From: Symsagittifera roscoffensis
Lineage: Eukaryota; Xenacoelomorpha; Acoela; Convolutidae
Length of the DNA: 62,000 nt
Direction: 5' to 3'
NCBI RefSeq assembly: GCF_963678635.1
Contig: NC_087070.1
Span: 24,732,007 to 24,794,006 of the forward strand
Shown here: one piece after another, positions 10,788-21,982 of the stretch
Layout: each line of letters begins with the position of its first letter
Numbering within the stretch: position 1 is the first letter of the stretch
The notes under the pieces: generated by a model
Database searches by the model: none
What the model was told of the DNA's origin: nothing
Seen by the model: the letters and a program-made list of their open reading frames with translations, nothing else
Position numbers and translations under genes: made by a program

Positions 10788-11824
10788 AAAAGCATCCAAA
10801 ATCTATAAAATGGAAACCTAGCCGGTGACAACAAGGTAGTGATCCGAGACCCCGAAAGTATTCGGTGGTTTTCTCAACTATTTCTTTTTTTCATGGCGCT
10901 TTGGCAAAAAATAAAGAGTTGAAAATACTACATTTAGATTCAACTCACTTCTAAATGTTCACCGTGTAGCCTGCACAGGACGTCCAGCTGGAGTTAAAGT
11001 CTTTAACTTAAAAGAAGCTTCTAGAACTAATAGAAGCCTCGCGCTCCTGAAGAGCTCAATACTTTGTATTAAGCGGTGCAAATCGCTGCGCAAAGTTCAT
11101 TTTGTCGACAACTCAATTAGCGCTAGTGTAGAGGAAGGACGGCTAAAAAAGTTAAAATTACGACGATGCATTTAATGTTAATTTTGAAAATTCGGCATTT
11201 TAGTATGACAATAAAATTCAAAACTAAATTTAGACTTTAAGAAATTGGGAAAAATAACCAATTCTAAGAATAAATTTGGCGGGATAATTGAAATTTGAAT
11301 TGTATAATACAACATTGTATAGCAGTTTGATAAATTAAATTATGAATAATGTGTTTGACACTTTTTATGATTTTTGATCAGTCTCTACATTTTAGTTAAA
11401 TTTTTAAACCTGAAGATAAAGAAAAAAAATGCGCGAAAACGTTTGTTCAATTAACAATTTTGACATAATTGATGCATTTAATGCTGATATATGACTTCAT
11501 TGATAAAATGATACAGTTTACTGAATGGAAGGGCCCCTTTTGTAATTTGGTTTTTTCAATCTTTTTCTCAGGGTGAGAATTATTTAAAAAACTTAAGACA
11601 TACGATAAATTTCTTACAGCTATAGTGTAATCTAATGGCCGATGCAAATAATAGTTAGCGTAGCTCTGTAATGGCTTCTGTAGACCACCTAACTGGTTTC
11701 TGTCCAACTAAATCCTTTCTTATGAGTAATTAAACTTGGAAGAACTGGTGGGTGAAGGATTATTGATTTAAAATACCTAGCCTGAACTTTTCATGATAAT
11801 TTTCTTGGTGATGGCTTTTTTCAG

Positions 11825-11943
11825 AAACCAATGAAACAGCTTGAAAAGCTGGCTGTGAGCAATAATGGCCTCGTTGATTCCTTGAAAGAATCTCCTGAAA
11901 ACTGCCGTGCTGAAAACCATACGGATCTTGTTTCCGCCTTAAG
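11825..11943 (+). pseudogene. ARMC8 exon X copy (unit 3)
   Basis: A complete 119-bp exon with acceptor TTTTTTCAG and donor AAG|GTGATT. The frame KPMKQLEKLAVSNN... is open. Its partner exon Y is truncated, so the module cannot be used as a pair. Confidence 0.65.
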
Positions 11944-12087
11944 GTGATTTTTATTAATGTTTATTCACTAATTTGGCGATTTTTTGCGAACACAGTCCTT
12001 CACTCCAGCCGAATTATGGGAGATTGTCATGGGTAAGATCCACGTTTCTAAAGCAAAATCTGTCCTAGTGTTTGTGATATGTAGAAT

Positions 12088-12312
12088 AGTGAGGGACGAG
12101 GCGAGCCACTGGAACACAAAGCACATCAGTTAATGCAACTTATCTTACAGCAATATCAACGGCTGAAACATGCTAACAAAGTGAAAACAGAAGAAATGGA
12201 CAGCGAGATAGAGGCTCCGAAATATAATATGCACCTAGTCTCTGTCCTGACAAAATGCATATGTCGACTGCTGCAGAATGGACTCATTTTACCCAAAGTG
12301 ATCGTCAACCAG
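12088..12312 (+). pseudogene. ARMC8 exon Y copy, 5'-truncated (unit 3)
   Basis: It begins inside the exon at AGTGAGGGACGAGG, fused to intron sequence (GTGATATGTAGAAT), and keeps the donor. The breakpoint is different from that in units 1 and 2, so the truncations arose separately. Confidence 0.7.
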
Positions 12313-13381
12313 GTAGAGCTCAGAAGCTTTGGCCAAGTGAATTTTTCGTTTGTCAGTCAATATCAATATGGTGCTTCAATGAAAAGGCAAAATCTCTTAA
12401 GTCGATGTTTTAGTTTATTTCGTCTTAAGCGCACTGGGAAATTTTCTCAAGTTTTCTTAAAAAGCTATCACGGTACAACCAGAATGTGAATACGTTCTTG
12501 TTGAACCGTACCACCGGTACTCTAGAATGGGCATGTAGCCCGGAGCTGTGTCAAGTAGTCTTGATGTCGTAAAAGCACCCAGGAGCGCCATAAAAACACT
12601 ATGTAACAGTCGCTTACTTAAGTCACATATGAGGTTAAAGAAAAATAGGCCCTGTAAGTATCGGCTCGAGAGTCAGGGACACTATCTCTTGTGTTTTTCC
12701 ATCTCAAGCGGTCGGAGCCAATTCCGTTCACTTGCGACATGAGACTAAAACCCGTGTTACAGCTTAAAGGCCACTACCAAGAAACCGCCCACTCTAGAAA
12801 ACAAGAAGAACGTCCCCATACTTGGGTCTCGAAATACCTAAAGTACCCGAACTCCGTTAAAAACAGGGTCGGAGCCTTATGCATTGTCATTTTTTATTAG
12901 ACAGTGGACCTTTGATCCATTTCAGATGGATCAACTTAAAAAATCTCCCTAACTCAACATAAAAATATAAAAAACACTCAAGAAATTTAAATTTGATGCT
13001 CACAAACCGACACGAACTCTAGAATCGAGTAATTAAACTAATAAGCAACTCTAGAATTGATGGGTAATTGAGTTTAACTCGAGAAGTTTGTAATGAAGTA
13101 GTTTTAGCTCAAGAAATATGTTTTGGGTCTGGATAATTGGAAGATTGCGATTTCCACCTTTCCACCGAAGGTTCACTCTGGTCCACTTGAATTTCACTCT
13201 CCTTTCACTCGCGATTACTTTCTGTCTCCTGCCACGAATAAGATAGCTCTACTCTCGTTCGAATTAAGTATCGGAGATTGCGAATAGCAATTTCCCGCTT
13301 CTATTTTCGACTACATTCCCGCTATTGTAGTTCGAATCTTCTGATCTTCTTTTTCTGATATTTTCAGTTGTCGCGAGAACC

Positions 13382-13615
13382 TTGAGCATGACACGCTCAA
13401 TTCGAATTTTTGAGAAATTGCATTTCACCCCAAAATCAAGACTGAACGTTTTTCTCAAGGTCAAACTTCCAAATATGACCGAAGCGCACATTAATTGGAA
13501 GAAAATCAATCACGCCTCTAGCAGCACTAAGTTACTTACATTAGAGGAGCTCCACATTAGGAAAGACAGGCCGGCAATTAACACGCGCGACGAATTTAAA
13601 AATAGTGAGCTATAG
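13382..13615 (+). pseudogene. PLE GIY-YIG C-terminal fragment, unit 4
   Basis: A 77-codon frame with the same ending as unit 3. The start of the frame (SMTRSIRIF) is shared with units 1 and 2, so unit 4 looks intermediate between the two sub-types. Confidence 0.65.
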
Positions 13616-13879
13616 TTCCAGAATCAACAAATTTTGGCTAAAAAACTAAAAAAATTGAAATAACTAACATGTTAGCTTGATTTAGCGACAAAACAAAATT
13701 GTGAAACAAAAATGTTAAAAACTCTCAGAACTTTTTGGCCAATTTAATAAAATTGCTGTTTAATAGTTGTTACTTAATTTAAATAATTCTTGTGAGTTTA
13801 TGTTTGGTTAAATTTCTTAAATTCTGAAATTATAATGACAATTTTTATGATCATTGATACTTTTGTAAAGATAGATAGA

Positions 13880-13943
13880 TTTTTAAAACCTGAAGATGCA
13901 CAAAAATGTGCGAAAAAGTTTATTCGAATTTACACTTAAAAAA
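13880..13943 (+). ncRNA. Hammerhead-ribozyme-like motif 1, unit 4
   Basis: Core CTGAAGA and GAAA, a perfect stem II (GCACA/TGTGC), a weak stem III, and stem I arms TTTTTAA and TTAAAAA. Confidence 0.4.
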
Positions 13944-14000
13944 GCTTGCATCCAAAACGCAAAAGTTCGGCATCTATAAAATGGAAACCTAGCCAGTGAC

Positions 14001-14044
14001 AACAAGGTTACCATAACAAGGTTACCATAACAAGGTTACCATAA
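14001..14044 (+). repeat. 14-bp direct repeat, three copies
   Basis: AACAAGGTTACCAT occurs three times in a row exactly at a deletion junction inside unit 4. The same TACCATAACTAAACGG junction without the triplication is found in unit 6 near 21,482. It probably arose by slippage during repair. Confidence 0.8.
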
Positions 14045-14625
14045 CTAAACGGAAGGGACCCTTTTGTAATTTAGTTTTTTTTTAAACTAAAAGAAGCTTC
14101 GCGCTCCTGAGGAGCTCTATATTTTGTATAAAGGAGTGCAAATCGCTGCGCAAAGTTCATTTTGTCGACAACTCAATTAGCGCTAGTGTAGAGGAAGGAC
14201 GGCTAAAAAATTTAAAACTACGACGATGCATTTAATGTTAATTTTGAAAATTCGGCATTTTAGCATGACAATAAAATTCAAAACTAAATTTAGGCTTTAA
14301 GAAATTGAGAAAAATAACCAATTCTAAGAATAAATTTGGCGGGATAATTGAAATTTGAAGTGTTTATTACAAATTGTATAGCAGTTTGATAAATAATTTA
14401 TGAATAATGTGTTTGACACTTTTTATGATTTTTGATCAGTCTCTACATTTTAGTTAGATTTTTAAACCTGAAGATATACTAAAATTGTGCAAAAACGTTT
14501 GTTCAATTATAAATTTTGCTATAATTGATGCATTTAATGCTGATATATGACTTCATTGATATAATGATACAGTTTACTGAATGTAAGGGCCCCTTTTGTA
14601 TTTTGGTTTTTTCAATCTTTTTCTC

Positions 14626-15082
14626 GGGTCTAGGACAACAAGCCGACGGGACTTCAAGCTGAAGGGGCTTGAAGCCGAAATTGAAACTTTACAAGCACCT
14701 CAAAACACTATTTTATCATCTGTAAAACGTTATTTTTTAAAAATTTTGGCAATCTTAGCCCATAATAAACGTTATTCATGACAATGCACCGCTTGTGATT
14801 GGCATCCGTTAATAACATCAGCCGGTTTTTGAACTGCATAAATTATAAACTTGAAAAATGCCTTCAACCATCTTTTACTTTCCAACTTTCCGAAACATCA
14901 TTTGGAGGCTTAAATTTTATGAAAACGCCAATAACTTGTGAAGAAAGATCATGAAATTCGGAAACTCTTCAAAATAGTTTTCAAATTAATCATATTTCAC
15001 TAGTTTATAAAGAACTATTCGGCTTGAAGTCCCTTATTTTACGATTCGGCTTGAAGTCCCGTCGGCTTGATGTCCGGCACCC
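14626..15082 (+). mobile_element. MULE-like MITE, 457 bp (unit 4)
   Basis: The ends are imperfect inverted repeats of about 38 bp containing CAAGCCGACGGGACTTCAAG, and further inner copies of that motif occur near both ends. It is flanked by CTTTTTCTC on the left and TTTTTTCTC on the right, a 9-bp target duplication with one mismatch. Units 3 and 5 show the site with a single copy of CTTTTTCTC and no insert. A 9-bp duplication, long inverted repeats with subterminal copies and no ORF fit a non-autonomous Mutator-like (MULE) element. Confidence 0.75.
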
Positions 15083-15346
15083 TTTTTTCTCAAGGTGAGA
15101 ATTATTTAAAAAACTTAAGACATCCGATAAAGTTCTTACAGCTATAGTGTAGTCTAATGGCCGATGTAAATAATAGTTAGCGTAGCTCTTTAATGGCTTC
15201 TGTAGACCACCTAACTGGTTTCTGTCCAACTAAATCCTTTCTTATGAGTAATTAAACTTGGAAGAACTGGTGGGTGAAGGATTATTGATTTAAAATACCT
15301 AGCCTGAACTTTTCATGAGAATTTTCTTGGTGATGGCTTTTTTCAG

Positions 15347-15465
15347 AAACCAATGAAACAACTTAAAAAGCTGGCTGTGAGCAATAATGGCCTCGTTGAT
15401 TCCTTGAAAGAATCTCCTCAAAACTGCCGTGCTGAAAACCATACGGATCTTGTTTCCGCATTAAG
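15347..15465 (+). pseudogene. ARMC8 exon X copy (unit 4)
   Basis: A full 119-bp exon with both splice sites intact and the frame open (Lys for Glu at the sixth residue). Marked as pseudogene because the following exon Y is frameshifted. Confidence 0.6.
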
Positions 15466-15791
15466 GTGATTTTTATTAATGTTTTTTCACTAATTTGGCA
15501 ATTTTTTGCGAACACAGTCCTTCGCTCCAGCCGAATTATGGGAGATTATCATGGGTAAGATCCACGTTTTTAAAGCAAAATCTGTCCTAGTGTTTGTGAT
15601 ATGTAGAATTTCAATTTTTGTGAATAGGCTTCAAGGTTTTAGGGAGATACGTAATCTATAAGTGCGTAATCATAAACATAAAAAAACTGTGCATACTTCG
15701 GATGTCATTGAATTGTAAGTCTTCTAAATCTGTAAAAGTAAAGATTTGTAAACCTATTTCAACCGTATTTCAATGTTGCTGTTGTTTTCAG

Positions 15792-16207
15792 TCTAGTGCA
15801 TGGATTGATAGCGTTTAGATTGAATGAAGACACTGATCATGAAGCTGTACGTCAAATGGAAGAGAGAGAGAGAGAGAGAGAGCGTGTTGACCGAGGCGGT
15901 ATCTGTTCTCAATAGTCTTCTTAACACGACAGATCAACAAGGCCCTCTCTCGACAAAATGCTACGTCCTCAAAGAAAAACTGAGTGAGGGACGAGGCGAG
16001 CCACTGGCACAATTAGCACATCAATTAATGCAACTTATTTTACACCAATATCAACGGCTGAAACATGCCAACAAAATGAAAACAGAAGAAATGGACAGCT
16101 ACATGGAGGCTCCGAAAAATAATATGCACCTAGTCTCTGTCCTGACAAAATGCGTATGTCGACTGCTGCAGAATGGACTCATTTTACCCAAAGTTATCGT
16201 CAACCAG
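15792..16207 (+). pseudogene. ARMC8 exon Y copy with GA-repeat frameshift (unit 4)
   Basis: Acceptor and donor are intact, but a GA dinucleotide run at 15,859-15,882 is 10 bp longer than in units 5 and 6. The exon is 416 bp instead of 406 bp. The frame entering from exon X hits TAG about 17 codons after the run. The downstream frame is still open but cannot be reached in phase. Confidence 0.75.
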
Positions 16208-16796
16208 GTAGAGCCCAGAAACTTTGGCCACATGAAGTGTTTTTCCGTTTGTCAGTCAATATCAACATGATGCTTCAATGAAAAGGCAAAATCTCTTAAG
16301 TCGATGTCTTAGTTTAGTTCGTCTTAAGCGCACTGGGAAATTTTCTCAAGTTTTCTTAAAAAGCTATCACGGTACAACCAGAAGGTGAATACGTTCTTGT
16401 TGAACCGAACCACCGGTACTCTAGAATGGGAATGGGCATGTAGCCCGGAGCTGTGTCAAGTGGGTTTGATCCCGTAGTCTTGATGTCGTAAAAACACCCA
16501 GGAGCGCCATAAAAACACTAGGTAACAGTCGCCTACTTAAGTCACATATGAGGTTAAAGAAAAATAGGCCCTGTAACTATCGGTTGGAGAGTCAGGGACA
16601 CTATCTCTTATGTTTTCCCACCTCAAGCGGTTGGAGCCAATTTGGTTCACTTGCGACATGAGACTTAAACCCGTGTTACAGCTTAAAGGCCACTACCAAA
16701 AATTCCGCCACTCTAGAAAAAAAGAAGAATGTACCCATACTTGGGTCTCGAAATACCTAAAACACCCGAACTCCGTTAAAAACAGGGTCGGAACCT

Positions 16797-16990
16797 TATT
16801 TCACCCCAAAATTGAGACTGAACGTTTTTCTCAAGGTCAAACTTCCAAATATGACCGACGCGCACATTAATTGAAAGATAATCAATCACGCCTCCAGCAG
16901 CACTAAGTTACTTACATTAGAGGAGCTCCACATTAGGAAAGACAGGCCGGCAATTAACACGCGCGATGAATTTAAAAATAGTGAGCTGTA
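16797..16990 (+). pseudogene. PLE GIY-YIG C-terminal fragment, unit 5
   Basis: The region from TTCACCCCAAAATTGAGACT to GTGAGCTGTAG is homologous to the unit 3 and 4 fragments. It is fused upstream to the anchor block by a deletion. The frame is interrupted by TGA near 16,874. Confidence 0.55.
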
Positions 16991-17253
16991 GTTCCAGAAT
17001 CAACAAATTTTGGCTAAAAAACAAAAAATTTTGAAATAACTAACATGTTAGCATGATTTAGCGACAAAACAAAATTGTAAAACAAAGTGTTAAAAACTCT
17101 CATAAATTTTTGGCCAATTTAATAAAATTGCCATTTAATAGTTAATACATAAATTAATTAATACTTTTGAGTTTATGATTAGTTAAATTTCTTAAATTTT
17201 GGAATTATAATGACAATTTTTCTGATCATTGATCATTTTGTAAAAATAGATAG

Positions 17254-17318
17254 ATTTTTAAAACCTGAAGATGTCCAAAAATGTGCGAAAAAATTTGTTC
17301 GAATTTACACTTAAAAAA
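17254..17318 (+). ncRNA. Hammerhead-ribozyme-like motif 1, unit 5
   Basis: Core CTGAAGA and GAAA are kept, and stem III (AAATT/AATTT) is intact. Stem II is GTCCA opposite TGTGC, with one mismatched pair. Confidence 0.35.
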
Positions 17319-18354
17319 GCTTGCATCCAAAACGCAAAAGTTCGGCATCTATAAAATGGAAACCTAGCCGGTGACAACAAGGTAGTGATTCGAGACCCCG
17401 AAAGTATTCGGTGGTTTTCTCAACTATTTCTTTTTTTTCATGGCGCTTCGGCAAAAAGTAAAAAGTTGAAAACACTACATTTAGATTCAACTCACTTCTA
17501 AATGTTCACCGTGTAGCCTGCACAGGAGTTCCAGCTGGAGTTAAAGTCTTTAACTTAAAAGAAGCTTCTAGAACTAAAAGAAGCTTCGCGCTCCTGAGGA
17601 GCTCTATACTTTGTATTGAGGGGTACAAATCGCTGCGCAAAGTTCATTTTGTCGACAACTCAATTAGCGCTAGTGTAGAGGAAGGAAGGCTAAAAAAGTT
17701 AAAATTACGACGATGCATTTAATGTTAATTTTGAAAATTCGGCATTTTAGCATGACAATAAAATTCAAAAATAAAATTAGGCTTTAAGAAATTGGGAAAA
17801 ATAACCAACTCTAAGAACAAATTTGGCGAGATAATTTAAGTTTGAAGTGTATTATACAAATTGTATAGCAGTTTGATATATTAATTTATGAATTATGTGT
17901 TATACACTTTTCATGATTTTTGATCAGTCTCTACCTTTTAGTTAGACTTTCAAACCTGAAGATATACTAAAAATGTGCGAAAACGTTTGTTCAATTAACA
18001 ATTTTGACGTAATTGATGCATTTAATGCTGATATATGACTTCATTGATAAAATGATACAGTTTACTGAACGGAAGGGCCCCTTTAGTATTTTGGTTTTTT
18101 CAATCTTTTTCTCAAGGTGAGAATTATTTAAAAAATTTGAGACATCCGATAAAGTTCTTACACTTAAAGTGTAGTCTAATGGCCGATGCAAATAATAGTT
18201 ATGGCTTCTTCAGACCACCTAACTGATTTCTGTATGAATAAATTCGTTTTTCTGAGCAATTAAAATTGGAAGAACTGAGGAGTGAAGGATTATCGATTCA
18301 AAATACCTAGCCTGACCATTTCATGATAATTTTCTTGGTGGTGGCTTTTTTCAG

Positions 18355-18473
18355 AAACCAATGAAACAGCTTGAAAAGCTGGCTGTGAGCAATAATGGCC
18401 TCGTTGATTCCTTGAAAGAATCTCTTCAAAACTGCAGTGCTGAAAACCATACGGATCTTGTTTCCGCCTTAAG
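18355..18473 (+). CDS. ARMC8: ARMC8 exon X, intact duplicate (unit 5)
   Basis: A 119-bp exon, phase 0 in and phase 2 out, acceptor TTTTTTCAG, donor AAG|GTGATT. It encodes an ARM-like helix pair beginning KPMKQLEKLAVSNNGLVDSL. It differs from unit 6 by a few residues (Gln for Glu, Ser for Arg). With exon Y of the same unit it makes a complete in-frame 525-bp module. Whether it is spliced into the mRNA in addition to, or in place of, the unit 6 copy cannot be told from DNA. Confidence 0.55.
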
Positions 18474-18802
18474 GTGATTTTTATTAATCTTTATTCACTA
18501 ATTTGGCGAATTTTTCCGAACACAGTCCTTCACTCCAGCCTAATTATGGGAGTCTGTCATGGGTTAGATCCAAGTTTTTAAAGCAAACTCTGTCTTAGTG
18601 TTTGTGATATGTAGAATTTCATTTTTTGTGAATAAGCTTCAGTGTTTTAGGGACATACTTAATCTAACAGTGGGTAGTCCGAAATAGAAAAAAGCTATGC
18701 GTATTTTGGATGTCACTGAATTATAAGTCTTCTAAATGTTTGAAAGTAAAGATATGTGAACTTATGTCATCCGTATTTTAATTTTTTTGCTGTTGTATTC
18801 AG

Positions 18803-19208
18803 TCTGGTATATGGATTGGTAGCGTTTAGATTGAATGAAGACATTAATAATGAAAGTGTACGTCAAATGGAAGAGAGGGAGAGCGTGTGGACCGAGGCGG
18901 TATCTGTTCTCATTAGTCTTCTTAACGCGACAGATCAACAAGGCCCTCTCTCGACAAAATGCTACGTCCTCAAAGAAAAACTGAGTGAGGGACGAGGCGA
19001 GCCACTGGAACAATTAGCACATCAGTTAATGCAACTTATCTTACAGCAATATCAACGGCTGAAACATGCTAACAAAGTGAAAACAGAAGAAATGGACAGC
19101 GACATGGAGGCTCCGAAATATAATGTCCAACTAGTCTCTGTCCTGACAAAATGCGTATGTCGACTGCTGCAGAATGGACTCATTTTACCCAAGGTGATCG
19201 TCAACCAG
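18803..19208 (+). CDS. ARMC8: ARMC8 exon Y, intact duplicate (unit 5)
   Basis: A 406-bp exon starting with the single base that completes the split codon from exon X, and ending in phase 0 at CAG|GTAGAG. The frame is open throughout. It differs from unit 6 only by substitutions such as Tyr/His, Glu/Lys and Ser/Leu. It contains an E-R-E-S-V-W-T-E-A-V-S-V-L helix and ends L-L-Q-N-G-L-I-L-P-K-V-I-V-N-Q. Confidence 0.55.
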
Positions 19209-20489
19209 GTAGAGCTCAGAAATGAAGTCGTGAAATGAGGCCAAGTGAATTTTTTTTCCGTTTGTCAGTCAATATCAATATGGTGCTTCAATGAAAAGGC
19301 AAAATATCTTAAGTCGATGTTTTACTTTATTTCGTCTTAAGCTCACTGGGAAATTTTCTCAAGTTTTCCTTAAAAGCTATCACGGTACAACCAGAAGGTG
19401 AATACGTTCCCGCTGAACCGTACCACCGGTACTCTAGAATGGGCATGTAGCCCGGAGCTGTGTCAAGTGGGTTTGATCCCGTAGTCTTGATGTCGTAAAA
19501 ACACCCAGGAGCGCCATAAAAACACTATGTAACGGTCGCCTATTTAAGTGACATATGAGGTTAAAGAAAAACAGACCCTGTAACTTTTGGCTCAAGAGTC
19601 AGAGACACTATCTCTTGTGTTTTTCTACCTCAAGCGGTCGGAACCAATTCGGTTCACTTGCCACATGAGACTAAAACCCGTGTTACAGCTTAAAGGCCAC
19701 CACCAAAAATTCAGCCACTCAAGAAAAAAAAGAAGAATGTCCCCATACTTAGGTCTCGAAAAACCTAAAATACATGAACGCCGTTAAAAACAGGGTCGGA
19801 ACCTTATGCATTGTCATTTTTTCTTAGACAGTGGGCCTTTGATCCTTTTCAGATGGATCAACCTAGTAACTCTGCCTAACTCAACATAACAATATAAAAC
19901 ACACTCAAGAAAATTGAATTTATTATTCACAAACCGACACGACCTCTAGAATCGAGTAACTAAATTAATAAGCAACTCTAGAATTGATGGGTTATTAAGT
20001 TTAACTCGAGAAGTCTGTAATGATTTAGTTTTAACTCAAGAAATACGTTTTGGATCTGGACCATTGGGAGACTTCGATTGTCCACTTTTCCACCGAAGGT
20101 TCACTCTGGTCCACTTGAATTTCACTCTCCTTTCACTCGCGATAATTTTCTGTCTTCTACCACGAATAAGATAGCTCTACTCTCGCGCAATGAATTTGAA
20201 AGTAGTGAGCTGACACGAAAGCTGTAGTTACAGAATCAACACAATTTGGCTAAAAAACAAAAAATTTCGAAATAACTAACATGTTAGCATGATTTAGCGA
20301 CAAAACAAAATTGTAAAAAAAAATGTTAATAACTCTCAGAAATTTGTGGCAAATTTAATAAAATTGCTATTTAATAGTTGTTACATAATTTAAATAATAC
20401 TTGTGAGTTTATGTTTGTTTAAATTTTCAAGTTTTGAAATTATAGTGACAATTTTTATGATCATTGATCATTTTGTAAAGATAGATAGA

Positions 20490-20553
20490 TTTTTTAAACC
20501 TGAAGATGCACAAAAATGTGCGAAAAAATTTGTTCGAATTTACATTTAAAAAA
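20490..20553 (+). ncRNA. Hammerhead-ribozyme-like motif 1, unit 6
   Basis: The best-formed copy. It has CTGAAGA, stem II GCACA/TGTGC with an AAAA loop, GAAA (plus one extra A), and stem III AAATT/AATTT with loop TGTTCG. Outer arms of T and A runs could form stem I. Confidence 0.45.
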
Positions 20554-20689
20554 GCTTGCATCCAAAAAGCAAAAGTTCGGCATCTATAAAATGGAAACAT
20601 AGGCGGTGACAACAAGGTAGTGATCCAAGATCCCGAAAGTATTCGGTGGTTTTCTCAACTATTTCTTTTTTTCATGGAATTCAGAGATG

Positions 20690-21380
20690 GTATTTACTTA
20701 AGATACGGATGGTAACCGACCAAAACCCCACTCTTATGTGCATGTGGTGCTAATTTTAACTTGACACATGCGCTTCACTGTGCAAAGTGTGGTTACACAC
20801 ACATAAGACACAATGCAATTAGAGACACATTCGCCAACCTCATGAATGAGGTTTGCCATGATGTCGAGTTTGAGACGAAACTTCAGTCGTTGCAAGGCGA
20901 AAGCTTTGTCAACAATTCAACTACAACTGAAAATTAGGCACGACTTGACATTAACGCAAACAAACTCTGGGTGTTCACGATTCAGCCGCGCTTTCTTTGA
21001 TGTGAAAAAATTTCAATCCTCATGCCGAAACATCGCGAAAACTGCATAAAGACGCAAACAAATACCACGAAAAGCAAAAGAACTCCAAATATCAGCAAAG
21101 AATTTTAAAAGTAGAGCACAGTAGCTTCTGTCCACTAATTTTCCGATACACCGGTGGCACTGCTCCAACGGCCACACGGACGATGCAGCGATTAGCCGAA
21201 AAACTAAGTGAAAAAAGACAAGAAAGCTATCCAGGATCTATAAACTACAGAAGAACTAAAATAAGCTTCGCGCTCCTGAGGAGCTCTATACTTTGTTTAA
21301 GGGGGTGCAGATCGCTACGCAAAGTTCAATTTATCGACAACTCCATAAGCGCTATTGTAGATGAAGGACGGCTTAGATAA
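20690..21380 (+). pseudogene. Retroelement C-terminal region (zinc cluster and nuclease-like), decayed
   Basis: Frames can be read in pieces. A cysteine/histidine cluster (C-A-C-G, H-A-L-H-C-A-K-C-G, I-R-H-N-A-I-R-D) lies at about 20,735-20,830. An A-R-L-D-I and F-F-D-V-K region follows at about 20,935-21,010. The end has L-A-E-K-L-S-E-K-R and R-T-K-I-S-F-A-L-L-R-S-S-I-L-C-L-R-G (21,183-21,380). This order is familiar from the C-termini of reverse-transcriptase-type mobile-element proteins in many invertebrates; I cannot name the clade with certainty. Stops and frameshifts kill it. The short fragment in each array unit is the last ~35 codons of the same region. Confidence 0.5.
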
Positions 21381-21529
21381 ATTAACATTACGACGATGCA
21401 TTTAATGCTGATTCTGGACTTCATTGCTGATATATATGCGTTTTTATAACGCTGGTATGGCCCTATCCAGCTTGTGCTCTTACCATAACTAAACGGAAGG
21501 GACCCTTTTGTAATTTAGTTTTTTTTTAA

Positions 21530-21650
21530 ACTAAAAGAAGCTTCGCGCTCCTGAGGAGCTCTATATTTTGTATAAAGGAGTGCAGATCGCTGCGCAAAGT
21601 TCATTTTGTCGACAACAAATAAGCGCTAGTATAGATGAACGACGGCTAAA
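21530..21650 (+). pseudogene. Second copy of the retroelement C-terminal fragment in unit 6
   Basis: The block AAGAAGCTTCGCGCTCCTGA to GTATAGATGAACGACGG repeats the end of the 20,690-21,380 fragment. It is the copy that the other units carry between their two hammerhead-like motifs. Confidence 0.5.
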
Positions 21651-21744
21651 AAAATAAAAAATTACGACGATGCATTTCATGTTAATTTTGAAAAATCGGC
21701 ATTTCAGCATGACAATAAAGTTAAAAACTAAATAAGAATTTTTT

Positions 21745-21800
21745 AAAATTGTTAATTCAAACGTTTTCGCACATTTTGTGCATCGTCAGGATATAAAATT
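21745..21800 (-). ncRNA. Inverted hammerhead-like motif in unit 6
   Basis: Read on the - strand: CTGACGA, GCACA/TGTGC stem, GAAA, then ACGTTTG. The variable core base is C, not A, which still fits CUGANGA. All other copies are on the + strand, so this piece was inverted or came from a separate insertion. Confidence 0.4.
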
Positions 21801-21919
21801 TTTTATTTACAATAAAATGATTTTATATTATTTCTTTAAAAACTAAAGTTAGGCTTAAAGAAATTGGAAAAAATAACCAACTCTAAGAATAAATTTGGCG
21901 GGATATTTAAAATTTGATT

Positions 21920-21944
21920 AGTAGTAGTAGTAGTAGTAGTAGTG
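21920..21944 (-). repeat. (ACT)n microsatellite, LINE 3' tail
   Basis: Eight AGT triplets on the + strand form the exact 3' edge of the LINE, next to array DNA AAATTTGATT. Short microsatellite tails are typical of several non-poly(A) LINE clades. Confidence 0.8.
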
Positions 21945-21982
21945 TAGGCTTTAGGATTTCTCCATGGGTTTTGAACCCTCGT

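Larger units (their letters stand above)
9500..12625 (+). repeat. Array unit 3 (3126 bp)
   Basis: It retains exon X (11825-11943) but has lost the intron end and the 5' part of exon Y; the junction is at about 12,087. It contains a PLE tail (10,250-10,447), hammerhead-like motif 1 (10,721-10,787), a retroelement fragment (about 11,025-11,140) and motif 2 (about 11,400). At 11,560-11,575 it carries the empty target site of the MITE found in units 4 and 6. Confidence 0.8.
12626..16544 (+). repeat. Array unit 4 (3919 bp, contains a MITE)
   Basis: It contains a PLE tail (13,382-13,615), hammerhead-like motif 1 (13,880-13,943), a 14-bp triplicate (14,001-14,044), a retroelement fragment (about 14,087-14,205), a MITE (14,626-15,082), exon X and a frameshifted exon Y. 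Between the triplicate and the retroelement fragment, DNA present in units 3 and 5 is missing. The same junction occurs in unit 6 at about 21,480-21,530. Confidence 0.8.
16545..19551 (+). repeat. Array unit 5 (3007 bp)
   Basis: It has an internal deletion at about 16,797 that fuses the anchor block to the PLE tail (about 16,800-16,990), removing some 450 bp. Hammerhead-like motif 1 is at 17,254-17,318 and the retroelement fragment at about 17,570-17,690. Motif 2, which keeps CTGAAGA and GAAA, is at about 17,952-18,010. The MITE site is empty at about 18,100-18,115. Exons X and Y are both intact. Confidence 0.8.
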
